Of a stretch of DNA of 64,000 nt, positions 35,882-44,914 are shown piece after piece (the stretch's first letter is position 1; each line of letters begins with the position of its first letter). Origin of the DNA: RBG-16-66-20 sp035308765 (GTDB lineage Bacteria; Pseudomonadota; Gammaproteobacteria; Burkholderiales; SG8-39); assembly GCA_035308765.1 (NCBI GenBank), contig DATGGA010000029.1:54709-118708 (forward strand), read 5' to 3'. A program made the translations under genes and the position numbers. The notes beneath the pieces are model-generated. The model was not told where the DNA came from. It ran no database searches and saw only the letters and a list, made by a program, of their open reading frames with translations.

Positions 35882-37039
35882 ATGCCGCCGGACCTCGCGC
35901 GTTTCATCCGCCCAGGCGACGGCGTGATCGTCGGCCAGGCCTGCGCCGAGCCGCAGACGCTGGTCGAGGCGCTGGTGGCGCAACGCGCGGCGTTCACCGG
36001 CGCCAGCGTATTCCTCGGCGTCAACTATGCGGGGATCGTGAAGCCGGCGCACGCGGACCATCTGAAACTGTCGTCCTACTGCGGCGCAGGCCACAATCGG
36101 GCGCTGGCGGACGCCGGCGTGCTGGACATCCACCCGCACCCATATTCGCGGCTTGCGCCCCTGATCCGGGAACGGAAGATTCGCTGCGACGTGGCGCTGC
36201 TCCAGGTCAGCCCGCCCAACGCGCGCGGCGAATACAGCATGGGGCTCGCGGTCGACTACCTGCCGCCCGCGATCGAATCCGCACGCGCCGTGATCGCGGA
36301 AGTGAACGAGCGGATTCCCTGGACCCGCACCGAGAAGATTTTCCGCAGAGAGGACTTCGCCCTGCTGATCGAATCCTCGCGCGAGCCTGCGTTGCCGCCG
36401 CCCGCCCGCGTGGGGGAAACGGAGACCGCCATTGCACGCCATGCCGCGGAATTCATTGCGGACGGCGCGACGCTGGAATTCGGGCTTGGTTTGCTGCCCG
36501 ACGCGGTTTGCGCGGCGCTGAAGGGAAGGAAATCCCTAAAAGTTCACTCAGGCACAGTGGGCGACGGTATCGTCGGGCTGATGCAGTCCGGCGTCTTGAC
36601 CCGCACGGACTGCGCGATGCTGATCGGGACGCGCAAGCTGTTCGATTTCGCGCGCGATAATCCGGCCCTCGGGCTGCGCTCCACGGAATACACGCACGAC
36701 CCGCGCGTGCTCGCCTCGCTGCAGAAATTCGTGGCCATCAATTCGGCGGTCGAAGTCGACCTGAGCGGCCAGGTCAACGCCGAGGTCGCCAAGGGCAGCT
36801 ACCTGGGCGCGGTGGGCGGCGCGCTGGATTTCATCCGCGCCGCCGGCTATTCACCGGGCGGGGTGTCCCTGCTGCTGCTGCCCGCGGCGCGCATCGTCGA
36901 GACGCTGTCCGGACCCGTCGCCACCCCGCGCAGCGAAGCCGGCGTCATCATCACCGAGCGCGGGGCGGCGGACCTGCGCGGCTGCACCCTGAAGGAACGC
37001 AGGAAACGCATGTCGGCCATCTCGGCGCTTGATTCATGA
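35882..37039 (+). CDS. Acetyl-CoA hydrolase/transferase family (4-hydroxybutyrate CoA-transferase-like)
   Basis: A 385-residue protein with the two halves of a family I CoA-transferase/hydrolase. N-terminal: RPGDGVIVGQACAEPQTLVEAL and ALLQVSPPNARGEYSMG. C-terminal: VHSGTVGDGIVGLMQSGVL and FVAINSAVEVDLSGQVNAE, then the RSEAGVIITERGAADLRG motif. It moves CoA between acyl groups or hydrolyses acyl-CoA. It is somewhat short (usually about 430). The acyl substrate cannot be read from the sequence. Monocistronic. Confidence 0.85.
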   Translation: MPPDLARFIRPGDGVIVGQACAEPQTLVEALVAQRAAFTGASVFLGVNYAGIVKPAHADHLKLSSYCGAGHNRALADAGVLDIHPHPYSRLAPLIRERKIRCDVALLQVSPPNARGEYSMGLAVDYLPPAIESARAVIAEVNERIPWTRTEKIFRREDFALLIESSREPALPPPARVGETETAIARHAAEFIADGATLEFGLGLLPDAVCAALKGRKSLKVHSGTVGDGIVGLMQSGVLTRTDCAMLIGTRKLFDFARDNPALGLRSTEYTHDPRVLASLQKFVAINSAVEVDLSGQVNAEVAKGSYLGAVGGALDFIRAAGYSPGGVSLLLLPAARIVETLSGPVATPRSEAGVIITERGAADLRGCTLKERRKRMSAISALDS

Positions 37040-37072
37040 ACGCGGCGCAAATAGCGGAACCGGCGCCCTGAC

Positions 37073-38275
37073 CTAACGATAGTTACGCAACGCCGGCACC
37101 ATCCAGAACGGCGTCGACGCCAGAGCAATCGAGCATACGGAGAACACCAGGCCCGTCGCGTAGCCGCCCGTGAGGTCGTGCAGCACGCCGCCCACCAGCG
37201 AGCCGAGCGCGGCGCCGAGAGAATTGCACGCGAACACGGTGCCGTAAATGGTCGCCACGCGCGGCCCCGCGAAATGCCGCGTGCAGATGGACGAGATGAT
37301 CGGGCCGCGCACGCCCATCGATGCTCCAAACACCAGCACGAACGCCGCCAGCAACGGCGTGGAGGGATAGGCGGCCAGCGCCAGCAGCAGGAGCATGCCG
37401 GCCATGGTGCCGACGAAGCTCACGCTGACGGTCTGGCGCGAGCCGAAGCGTTCGGTCAGGAAGCCGCTGCCCATCACGCTGCCGGCCGAGAGCATGCCGC
37501 ACACGCCGAATGCCGTCGCCGCGGTGAGCGGCGGGAAACCGGCGTCCACCAGGAACGCCACCAGCTGCACGAAGATCGCGAACATCCCGACCGCGGTGAA
37601 AAAGAACGCCTGCACCATGCCCCAGTAGATGCGCGTGCCCGTCGCCTTGCGCAGCGTCCATTCGGAGCCCGAATGAGGCAGCTGGCTGGCGCGCTCTGCG
37701 GGCCGTCCGGCGGCGAAGCGGCGCCAGGGCAGGACCAGCAGCACCAGCGGCGCGACTCCCAGCATGACGCTTCCCATCAGCTTGTAGGCGCCCCGCCAGC
37801 CGTATTGCCCGATCAGGGTCTGCGCGATCGGCACGAAGACGATGATCCCCACGCCCGTGGCGGAAAACGCGATGCCGATGGCGCGCGACAGGCGCGCGTG
37901 GAACCATCTTGAAAGCATCGCCGAGGCGGGGACCATGCCGGTCATCGCCACTCCTACCCCCACCGTGGCGCCGATCAGCAGGTAGAACTGCCACAGGCGA
38001 TGGAGCGAGCTGGCGGCAAGGTAGGCGCCGCCGATGCAGGCGATGCCGGCGCTGTAGACGAGGCGCGGCCCGACGCGATCGAACAGGATCCCGATCAGCG
38101 GCGCGGTAAACCCGCTCACCAGCAGGAACACGGAATAGACGCTGGTGAGCTGGTAGCGCGTCCAGCCGTACTCGCGCTGCAGCGGCAGCAGGAACACCGC
38201 ATAGGAGTCGCCCAGGCCGCGGCCGAGCATGTTGAGGACGAAGCAGACCGCGAGTACGGCGACCGCGGTGTTCAA
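37073..38275 (-). CDS. MFS transporter
   Basis: A 400-residue major-facilitator protein with 12 predicted membrane helices and a central loop near residue 190-210. The inter-helix 2-3 motif is GILFDRVGPRLVYSAG and an equivalent lies in the second half (FLTERFGSRQTVS). It resembles the monocarboxylate/oxalate-formate branch. The TTG start at 38275 overlaps the pncB stop by 4 bases, so it is probably translated with pncB. The substrate is unknown; nicotinate or a related acid is a guess from context only. Confidence 0.85.
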   Translation of the reverse strand: MNTAVAVLAVCFVLNMLGRGLGDSYAVFLLPLQREYGWTRYQLTSVYSVFLLVSGFTAPLIGILFDRVGPRLVYSAGIACIGGAYLAASSLHRLWQFYLLIGATVGVGVAMTGMVPASAMLSRWFHARLSRAIGIAFSATGVGIIVFVPIAQTLIGQYGWRGAYKLMGSVMLGVAPLVLLVLPWRRFAAGRPAERASQLPHSGSEWTLRKATGTRIYWGMVQAFFFTAVGMFAIFVQLVAFLVDAGFPPLTAATAFGVCGMLSAGSVMGSGFLTERFGSRQTVSVSFVGTMAGMLLLLALAAYPSTPLLAAFVLVFGASMGVRGPIISSICTRHFAGPRVATIYGTVFACNSLGAALGSLVGGVLHDLTGGYATGLVFSVCSIALASTPFWMVPALRNYR

Positions 38276-39459
38276 TTCACTCCCGTCTTGTCCAGCCCGA
38301 AGACCTGGCGCAGGTAGGTCAGGTAGCCGGCATCCTTGCTGACGGTCTTGCCCGGCGAATCGGAAACCTTGGCCACCGGCTGGCCGTTGCACTCGGTCAT
38401 CTTGATCACGATGTTGATCGGCTCGTAGCCCAGGTCATTGGTCAGATTGGTGCCGATGCCGAAGGCGGTGATGGCGCGGCCGTGGAAGCGGCGCGCGATC
38501 TCGATCGCGATCGGCACCGTGAGCTGGTCGGAAAAGATCAGCGTCTTGGTGCGCGGATCGACGCGGTTCTTCCGGTAGTGCTCGATCAGCCGCTCGCCCC
38601 AGACGAAGGGATCGCCCGAGTCGTGCCGGGCGCCGTCGAACAGCTTGCAGAAGTACATGTCGAAATCGCGCAGGAACGCGTCCGTGCCGTAGGTGTCGGC
38701 GACCGCGATGCCGAGATCGCCGCGGTATTCCTTGGCCCAGACGTCGAAGGCATAGATCTGCGAGTCGCGCAGGCGCGGCCCGAGCGCCTGGCAGGCCTGC
38801 ATGTATTCGTGCGCCATGGTGCCCAGCGGCGTCACCGCGTGCTTCATCGCCAGCAGCACGTTCGAGGTGCCGGCGAAGTGTTCCGGGGTCTCGCGCTTGA
38901 AGGTGCCGATGAGTTCCTCGTGCCAGGCGCGCGAAAAGCGCCGGCGCGTGCCGAAATCGGAAATCCGGAAGCCGAGCGACGGTTCCAGCTTGCGCACCGC
39001 CTCGATCTTCGCCTTGAGCCGGCGCCGGCCCTGATCCAGGTCCGGCCTCGGCTGTGTACGGCGGAAATACACTTCCGACACGATCGCCAGCACCGGGATC
39101 TCGTACATGATCGTATGCAGCCAGGGACCGCGGATCGTGATGTCGATGCCGCAGGGCTCGCCGGGCGCGCGCTCGATGCGGATGTTCCTCGCGTTGAACT
39201 GGAACAGGCCGAGGAAATCGACGAAGTCCGATTTCATGAAGCGCAGGCTGCGCAGGTAGGCCAGCTCGTCGTCGCGGAAACGCAGCTTGCACAGGTCCGC
39301 GACCCCGGCGCGGATTTCGTCGAGATGCGGCGCGAGATCGACGCCTTCGGTGCGGCACTTGAACACGTACTCGACCTGCGCACCCGGAAAATGGTGCAGC
39401 ACGACCTGCATCATCGTGAACTTGTACAGGTCGGTGTCGAGCATCGAGTCGATGATCAT
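38272..39459 (-). CDS. pncB: Nicotinate phosphoribosyltransferase
   Basis: A 395-residue enzyme that converts nicotinate and PRPP to nicotinate mononucleotide in the NAD salvage pathway. Family motifs are MLDTDLYKFTMMQVVLHHFP, the GPWLHTIMYEIPVLAIVSEVYF region, FGTRRRFSRAWHEEL, GTSNVLLAMKHAVTPLGTMAHEY (in part), and TLIFSDQLTVPIAIEI. Length is the usual ~400. It is followed, with overlap, by an MFS gene, and is divergent from lexA. Confidence 0.95.
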   Translation of the reverse strand: MIIDSMLDTDLYKFTMMQVVLHHFPGAQVEYVFKCRTEGVDLAPHLDEIRAGVADLCKLRFRDDELAYLRSLRFMKSDFVDFLGLFQFNARNIRIERAPGEPCGIDITIRGPWLHTIMYEIPVLAIVSEVYFRRTQPRPDLDQGRRRLKAKIEAVRKLEPSLGFRISDFGTRRRFSRAWHEELIGTFKRETPEHFAGTSNVLLAMKHAVTPLGTMAHEYMQACQALGPRLRDSQIYAFDVWAKEYRGDLGIAVADTYGTDAFLRDFDMYFCKLFDGARHDSGDPFVWGERLIEHYRKNRVDPRTKTLIFSDQLTVPIAIEIARRFHGRAITAFGIGTNLTNDLGYEPINIVIKMTECNGQPVAKVSDSPGKTVSKDAGYLTYLRQVFGLDKTGVN

Positions 39460-39485
39460 CAGCCGATTCTACCCGTCGCCCCCGT

Positions 39486-39514
39486 TTGCCCCTGGCGCCG
39501 ATACTGGATATAAT
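39486..39514 (+). promoter_or_regulatory. lexA promoter
   Basis: TTGCCC at 39486-39491 and a perfect TATAAT at 39509-39514 are separated by 17 bases. The -10 lies inside the first LexA box. Transcription should start near 39521, about 32 bases before the lexA ATG. Confidence 0.75.
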
Positions 39515-39519
39515 GCCAG
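39504..39519. promoter_or_regulatory. LexA box 1 upstream of lexA
   Basis: CTGGATATAATGCCAG fits the CTG-N10-CAG form of the proteobacterial SOS box and has CTGG/CCAG symmetry. It covers the -10 hexamer, so bound LexA would block its own promoter. Confidence 0.8.
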
Positions 39520-39521
39520 CA

Positions 39522-39537
39522 CTGAACAAGGGCACAG
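39522..39537. promoter_or_regulatory. LexA box 2 upstream of lexA
   Basis: CTGAACAAGGGCACAG is a second CTG-N10-CAG site, 2 bases after box 1 and over the expected transcription start. Centre-to-centre distance is 18 bp. Two tandem boxes are typical of autoregulated lexA genes. It is less symmetrical than box 1. Confidence 0.65.
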
Positions 39538-39552
39538 TGCCCTGGAGACCCG

Positions 39553-40182
39553 ATGAGCGAACCGCTGACCGAACGACAAGCCGAGATCCTGCGGCTGATC
39601 AAGGATCTCACCGAAGTCTCGGGATTTCCCCCGACGCGCGCCGAAATCGCCGAGCGGATGGGCTTCCGCTCGGTGAACGCCGCGGAGCAGCACCTGCGCG
39701 CGCTGGAGCGCAAGGGCGCGCTCGACATCTCCTCGGGCTCCTCGCGCGGCATCAAGATCCGCGACCGCAGCGGCCCGCGCCACGGCAAGCTGCTCGAACT
39801 GCCGGTCATCGGCCGCGTGGCCGCCGGCAGCCCGATCCTCTCCGAAGCGCACGTCCAGGCCCGCTACCAGATGGATCCGAACCTGTTCACGCCGCGGGCC
39901 GACTACCTGCTCCGGGTGCGCGGCCTGTCGATGCGCGACGCCGGCATATTCGAAGGCGACCTGCTCGCGGTGCACCGCACGCAGGATGCGCAGAGCGGCC
40001 AGCTCGTGGTCGCGCGCATCGGCGACGAGGTGACCGTCAAGCGCCTGCGGCGCCGCGGACACGCGGTCCAGCTGCTGCCCGAGAATCCCGATTTCGAGCC
40101 GATCGAGCTCGACCTGCGGCGCGACGAATTGACCATCGAGGGGATCGCCGTCGGCGTGATCCGCAGCGGCAAGAGTCTGTAA
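39553..40182 (+). CDS. lexA: SOS repressor LexA
   Basis: A 209-residue repressor-protease. The N-terminal winged helix (LTERQAEILRLIKDL to GFRSVNAAEQHLRALERKGAL) binds SOS boxes. The cleavage site is Ala91-Gly92 (VAAGSP), and the Ser-Lys dyad is Ser126 (GLSMRDAGIFEGD) and Lys163 (VTVKRL). RecA filaments trigger self-cleavage and derepression. Two LexA boxes precede it; a third is at imuA (50186). Confidence 0.98.
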   Translation: MSEPLTERQAEILRLIKDLTEVSGFPPTRAEIAERMGFRSVNAAEQHLRALERKGALDISSGSSRGIKIRDRSGPRHGKLLELPVIGRVAAGSPILSEAHVQARYQMDPNLFTPRADYLLRVRGLSMRDAGIFEGDLLAVHRTQDAQSGQLVVARIGDEVTVKRLRRRGHAVQLLPENPDFEPIELDLRRDELTIEGIAVGVIRSGKSL

Positions 40183-40261
40183 AATCGTCCGCAACAGCCG
40201 CGGATCATCGGCCGCGGCGGCGGCGCGTCCCCTATAATGCGGGGCGAATTTCCCTCTCCCG

Positions 40262-42052
40262 ATGACACCTTCCAGCTCTGCTGCGGCCCCAGCGCCAGCC
40301 TCCGCGAAAATCAGCCTTCGCCAGGCAGCGGATCCGCGCAGCATCCTGGCCGACCGCGTCGAGCAGCTCTACAGCCAGCTGCCGACCGCGATCATCGCCA
40401 CCTTCATCATCAGCGTCGTCGCGGCCTACGAGCTGCGCGAGGGCCGGTACTTCGAGATCGTGGTGTTCTGGGGATGCCTGGTGCTGCTGCTGACGATCGC
40501 GAGCGCGGGCCTGTATTGGAGCTACCGCCGCAGCGAAAGCAGAATCGCCGAGGCTGCGCAATGGCTGCGATGGCTCGGCATCAGCGCGCTCGCCACGGGC
40601 GCGACCTGGGGATTCGCCGGCGCCGTGTTCTTTCCCGCCCATGCCGACGAGCAACAGGTGTTTCTCGCGTTTCTGCTTTCGGTGCTGGTCGCCGGCGGCG
40701 TGGCCATTTACGCGGTGTCGTGGCCGGTCTATGCGATATACGCGGCAGGAATCCTGTTCCCGTTCACTTATGTGCTGGCGACGTTCGGCAACAGGCTTTT
40801 CGTCGAAATAGCCCTGATCGTGCCCGCGTTCTACCTGCTGAACGTCGGCATAGCCTACCGCCTGAACCGGATATTCGACTCGGGATACCGCCTGCGGCAC
40901 GCTTACGGCAAGTTGACCGAGGACTACACAGCGCTGAACCAGCGCCTCGAGCAGCAGCTGGTCGAGCTCGAGGAAGCGCGCCGCCAGGTCGAGGCCTCGG
41001 GCCGCAAGCTGGCGCTGTTCGCCGAGCGCTCGCCGATCGCCGTATTCGAGTTCGACCCGCAGGGCCGGATCCTCACCATGAACCCGGCCGCGGAAACGCT
41101 GTTCGGCTACAGCTCGGCGGAGCTCGTCGGGCATCCCGGCACTGAGACGCTGTTCGCTGCCGCGGCGCGCAGCGACATCCCCGAGCGCTGGCGCAGCCTG
41201 ATCCAGTCGCGCGAGCCGCTGTTCGGGCTGCGCGCCGGCACCGTGCGCCGCGACGGCGCCGAGATCGTATGCGAGTGGAGCCTGACCCCCCTGGTCAACC
41301 TGGAGCAGCGCGTCATCTCGGTGATCGTTCAGGGGCGCGACGTCACCCAGCAGCTCGAGGCGGAGCGCATGAAGCAGGAATTCACCTCGACGCTGAGCCA
41401 CGAACTGCGCACGCCGCTGACCTCCATCATCGGTTCGCTGCAGTTGATCAATTCGGGCGTCATGGGCGAAATCGAGAAAGACATCCTGGAATTGACCTCG
41501 ATCGCCGAACGCAACGGCCAGCGGCTCCTCGACCTGATCAACGATATCCTGGATGTCGAGAAGATCGAATCCGGCAAGCTGACGCTGTTCACCGAGAAGC
41601 TGGAGCTGGGCGAGCTGCTCAACGAGTCGCTGGCGCTGAACCGGGGCTTTGCCGACCGCTTCAAGGTCCGCCTGGCGACGGTCGGCGACCTGCGGCCGGT
41701 GACGGTCGGCGCCGACCGCAAGCGCGTGCTGCAGGTCATGACCAACCTGCTGTCCAACGCGGCCAAGTTCTCTCCCGAGGGCTCGACGGTGGAAGTGACC
41801 ATGGAGGAGAGCAATGGCGCGGTGCGTGTCGGCGTCCACGATGCGGGGCCAGGCATCCCGGAGAGTTTTCGCGGCCGGATATTCGGCCGCTTCGCGCAGG
41901 CCGACATGTCGCATACCCGCCAGAAAGGCGGCACGGGACTCGGCCTGGCGATCTGCAAGCGCCTGCTCGAGATGATGGGCGGCCGCATCGGCTTTACCGA
42001 CCGCGCCGGCGGCGGCACCACGTTCTGGTTCGAACTGCCCAAGCAAGGCTGA
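40262..42052 (+). CDS. Membrane PAS-domain sensor histidine kinase
   Basis: A 596-residue kinase. Residues 40-210 form about six membrane helices resembling a 7TM-like sensor region. Residues 225-250 are coiled coil and 250-365 a PAS domain (LALFAERSPIAVFEFDPQGRI, in part; MNPAAETLFGYSS). HisKA has the phospho-acceptor His380 (SHELRTPL) and HATPase_c has N, G1 and G2 boxes (NLLSNAAKFSPEG; DAGPGIP; GGTGLGLAICK). No receiver domain is attached. A perfect TATAAT lies at 40233 but with a poor -35. It is followed 10 bases later by a receiver protein. Confidence 0.93.
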   Translation: MTPSSSAAAPAPASAKISLRQAADPRSILADRVEQLYSQLPTAIIATFIISVVAAYELREGRYFEIVVFWGCLVLLLTIASAGLYWSYRRSESRIAEAAQWLRWLGISALATGATWGFAGAVFFPAHADEQQVFLAFLLSVLVAGGVAIYAVSWPVYAIYAAGILFPFTYVLATFGNRLFVEIALIVPAFYLLNVGIAYRLNRIFDSGYRLRHAYGKLTEDYTALNQRLEQQLVELEEARRQVEASGRKLALFAERSPIAVFEFDPQGRILTMNPAAETLFGYSSAELVGHPGTETLFAAAARSDIPERWRSLIQSREPLFGLRAGTVRRDGAEIVCEWSLTPLVNLEQRVISVIVQGRDVTQQLEAERMKQEFTSTLSHELRTPLTSIIGSLQLINSGVMGEIEKDILELTSIAERNGQRLLDLINDILDVEKIESGKLTLFTEKLELGELLNESLALNRGFADRFKVRLATVGDLRPVTVGADRKRVLQVMTNLLSNAAKFSPEGSTVEVTMEESNGAVRVGVHDAGPGIPESFRGRIFGRFAQADMSHTRQKGGTGLGLAICKRLLEMMGGRIGFTDRAGGGTTFWFELPKQG

Positions 42053-42061
42053 AAGGACATC

Positions 42062-42451
42062 ATGCCCGCGCAACCGCTGGTCCGCGTCTGCTATGTCGAG
42101 GACGACGAGGACATCCAGAGAATCGTGCGCATGGCGCTGGAGCGCGTCGGCAAGATGACGGTGGAAGTCGTCAGCGACCCGATGGTCGCCATCGAGCGCA
42201 TGATTGCGTTCAAACCCGATCTGGTGATGCTCGACTGGATGATGCCCGGCATGGACGGACCGACGCTGCTGCGCAAGATGCGCGACACGGACGGGACACG
42301 GACGCTGCCGGTGATTTTCATCACGGCGAAGGCATCTCAGCGCGAGTTGGAGGAACTGCGCACGCTGGGCGCCGTGGGCACGATATCGAAGCCCTTCTCG
42401 CCCAAGGACCTGCCCGAGCAGCTGCGGGCCATATGGAACACCTTGCCCTAG
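42062..42451 (+). CDS. Single-domain response regulator
   Basis: A 129-residue stand-alone receiver domain. Acid pocket EDDED near residues 13-17, phospho-acceptor Asp58 (VMLDWMMPGMDG), Thr/Ser in FITAKAS and Lys110 (TISKPFSP). No output domain, so it works by protein contact or as a phosphate relay, like CheY or Spo0F. It is the likely partner of the adjacent kinase. The nearby HPt (44907) could be another link. Confidence 0.93.
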   Translation: MPAQPLVRVCYVEDDEDIQRIVRMALERVGKMTVEVVSDPMVAIERMIAFKPDLVMLDWMMPGMDGPTLLRKMRDTDGTRTLPVIFITAKASQRELEELRTLGAVGTISKPFSPKDLPEQLRAIWNTLP

Positions 42452-42464
42452 GGCAAGGCGTTTT
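42441..42464 (+). terminator. Probable terminator overlapping the response-regulator stop
   Basis: CCTTGCCC and GGGCAAGG form an 8-bp perfect inverted repeat with a TA centre; in RNA the loop would open to about 6 bases. It is followed by CGTTTT. The stop codon TAG is inside the hairpin. The T run is short. It also separates this operon from the convergent kinase gene 24 bases away. Confidence 0.5.
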
Positions 42465-42487
42465 CGAAGCGGGCAGCGATCCCCCGC

Positions 42488-43756
42488 CTAGTTCAGCCTG
42501 GTGGTTTTCTCGACGCCGAACGCGCCGGTGCCCTGGTAGAACTTGCGCGACAGGAAGCCGATGACCTCGTCGGCGTTGCGGAAGCGCGCATCGCGGTCCT
42601 TTTCCACCAGCTTGTCCAGCAGGCGCTGGTAGCTTGCCAGATGCTCCGGCAGGTCTGGCGGCTGCGTGTTCAGGTGGTGCAGCGCGACTTCGACCGCGGT
42701 CTCGCCGTCGAACAGGTGCGATCCGCTCAGCATCTGGAACAGCAGCACGCCGGCGCTGTAGATGTCGGTGCGCAGGTCGAGCGCGGCGCCCCTCACCTGC
42801 TCCGGGCTCATGTAGCGCGGCGTGCCGAGTATCTCGCCATGCCCGGTGCGGTCGATGGCGTCGATATGCTTGGCTATGCCGAAATCGAGAATGGCCAGGC
42901 TGCCGTCGGCGCGAAACATCAGGTTCTGCGGCTTGAGGTCGCGGTGCAGGACCCCGGTTTCGTGGATGTCGCCCAGTGCGAACATCAGCTCGCGGAAGAT
43001 CTTCAGACACTCCTCCGGTGCGAGCGCCTTGTTCGCGAGCCGCTTGTTCAAGTCGCCGCCGTCGAAAAATTCCATGACCAGGTAGGCCAGGTCGCCCGAA
43101 ACGCCGTGGCCGAAGATGCGCGCAACATGGCGGCTGCGGATGCGCTCGACCAGGTTGTATTCCTCGATGAAGCGCGCCAGCGCCGTCTTGTCGCCCGTCA
43201 CTTCGCTGCGCAGGATCTTGACCACCAGCGGTTCGTCGTCGCCGTCGCGCGACGCCAGGTACACGCGCGACATGCCGCCCTCTCCGATCAGCCGGAGCAC
43301 CTTGATCCCCGGAATCTGGATGCGCGCGCCCAGTTCGTGCCCCTCGATCCGCGCCGCGACCTCGGGCGCGACCGTCTTCTCCATCTTGCTCCTGGACAGC
43401 TCGCGCACCGAGGTGACCAGTTTTTGCCGCGTCAGTTCCTGCTTGCGCTGGTAATCGTCGGCGCCCGCTTTCATGGCGCGAACCGCGACCACCTCGTTGC
43501 CGGCGCCGGTGAGGAACAGCACGGGCGGGCAGTCGGAGCGCGTCTTGAAATGCTGCAGCCAGTCGAGGCCGTCGCCGCGCCCGAGCATGTAGTCGAGAAT
43601 CACCACGTCGTAGCTGCCGAGCGGAAACGAGGCGTCGGGCATGTCCCTCTCGAGCGGGTCGAACTGCTCGACCTCCAGCTCCGGCCATTCCTGCTTCAGA
43701 TAGTGCGCGAGGATATTGCGCAGGTCCTCGTCGTCATCGATGATCAGGATCTTCAC
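42488..43756 (-). CDS. Receiver domain fused to Ser/Thr protein kinase
   Basis: A 422-residue protein. Residues 1-120 are a receiver domain with Asp8-10, phospho-acceptor Asp55 (VVILDYMLG), Thr83 (FLTGAG) and Lys105. Residues 150-400 are a Hanks-type kinase: glycine loop GEGGMSRVYLA, Lys180 (LVVKIL), HRDLKPQN (Asp273), DFGIAK (Asp291), GTPRYMSPEQ. No membrane segment is visible, so it should be cytoplasmic. The fusion would place a serine/threonine kinase under control of a His-Asp phosphorelay. It lies downstream of the receiver-cyclase gene on the same strand. Confidence 0.92.
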   Translation of the reverse strand: MKILIIDDDEDLRNILAHYLKQEWPELEVEQFDPLERDMPDASFPLGSYDVVILDYMLGRGDGLDWLQHFKTRSDCPPVLFLTGAGNEVVAVRAMKAGADDYQRKQELTRQKLVTSVRELSRSKMEKTVAPEVAARIEGHELGARIQIPGIKVLRLIGEGGMSRVYLASRDGDDEPLVVKILRSEVTGDKTALARFIEEYNLVERIRSRHVARIFGHGVSGDLAYLVMEFFDGGDLNKRLANKALAPEECLKIFRELMFALGDIHETGVLHRDLKPQNLMFRADGSLAILDFGIAKHIDAIDRTGHGEILGTPRYMSPEQVRGAALDLRTDIYSAGVLLFQMLSGSHLFDGETAVEVALHHLNTQPPDLPEHLASYQRLLDKLVEKDRDARFRNADEVIGFLSRKFYQGTGAFGVEKTTRLN

Positions 43757-43774
43757 CGCCCCCCCTCAGGCCCT

Positions 43775-44914
43775 CTAGGCCGGTGCCACCGTCAACGATA
43801 CCACCGCCACCGGTTCCGCCTTGCCCTTGAGCGCGACTTCGCGCCGCTCCAGCGGCGTCGAGCCGCCGAGCAGCGCGTGCAGGGAGAGGGAGGCGCCGGG
43901 GCCGATCAGGATCTCGTTCGCTGCCGCCGTCTGCATCAGGCGCGCGGCGACGTTTACCGGGTCGCCGATGATCGTATAGCTCATGAAGCTGGGCGCGCCG
44001 ACGTTGCCGACCACGACTTCGCCCGACTCGATGCCCACGCCGATACCGGTCGCCAGGCCGTACTCGGCCTGCCAGCGCGCCGCCACCGGGGCGAAGCGCT
44101 GGATCATGGCCCGGCCGGTCGCCACGGCGCGGCCGGTGGCGTCGGGCTGCGGCACCGGAACGTTGAAGCCGACGAGCAGGCTGTCGCCCGCCATGCTGAT
44201 CACCGTGCCTTCGTTTTCATGCACCGCCGCGGTCAGAACGGTGAAAAATTGGTTCAGCATCGGCACGATGCTGGAAACCGGCACCGTTTCCGACAGCCGC
44301 GTGAAGCCGCGCAGGTCTGCAAACAGCACCACCACCGCGGCGCGGTTCGAGAGATTGCGGAACACGTCTTCGCTGCCGCGCGATTCGTTCAGCACTCGTT
44401 CGGCAAGGCGAGGCGAGATGTAGCGCGTGAACGCCTTGCGGATCTCCTCCTTGCGCTGCACCTCGGCCGCCAGGCGCCGGCCTTCGAGTTCCTTGCGCGT
44501 TTCGTGCAGCCGCCGCAGCGTCTTGACGCGCGCGATCAGCTCTTCGCGGCGCACCGGCTTGGAGAGAAAATCATCGGCGCCCGCTTCGATGCCGCGCACG
44601 CGGCTGTCCTGGTCCTCGAGCGCAGTGACCAGCACCACGGGCAGCAGCGCCGTCGCCTCGCTGGCCTTGAGGCGGCGGCAGACGTCGAAGCCGCTTGGTC
44701 CCGGCATCTGCACGTCCATCAGCACCAGGTCGGGCGCCGCGGACGCGATCATGGCGAGCGCGGCATTGCCGTCGCCGGCGATCTCCGCCTGCATGCCCTG
44801 CTGCTTCAGCAGCCTGGCGAGAAACCCCGCCATGTCCGGATCGTCGTCCACGACCAGGACGCGGAACGCGCCCAGCGCGACGTCCGACGCGCGGCCCGAG
44901 GCAAGGTCACTCAT
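43775..44914 (-). CDS. Receiver domain fused to class III adenylate/guanylate cyclase
   Basis: A 379-residue protein. The receiver domain (residues 18-130) has phospho-acceptor Asp67 (LVLMDVQMPG) and Lys119 (FLSKP). A helical linker follows to about residue 190. The cyclase domain (190-375) keeps both metal aspartates, Asp200 (LFADLRGFTRL) and Asp244 (AGDSLLVGF), and the transition-state pair in DPVNVAARLM. It should make cAMP or cGMP in response to phosphorylation. I chose ATG 44914, overlapping the HPt stop by 8 bases. Confidence 0.92.
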   Translation of the reverse strand: MSDLASGRASDVALGAFRVLVVDDDPDMAGFLARLLKQQGMQAEIAGDGNAALAMIASAAPDLVLMDVQMPGPSGFDVCRRLKASEATALLPVVLVTALEDQDSRVRGIEAGADDFLSKPVRREELIARVKTLRRLHETRKELEGRRLAAEVQRKEEIRKAFTRYISPRLAERVLNESRGSEDVFRNLSNRAAVVVLFADLRGFTRLSETVPVSSIVPMLNQFFTVLTAAVHENEGTVISMAGDSLLVGFNVPVPQPDATGRAVATGRAMIQRFAPVAARWQAEYGLATGIGVGIESGEVVVGNVGAPSFMSYTIIGDPVNVAARLMQTAAANEILIGPGASLSLHALLGGSTPLERREVALKGKAEPVAVVSLTVAPA

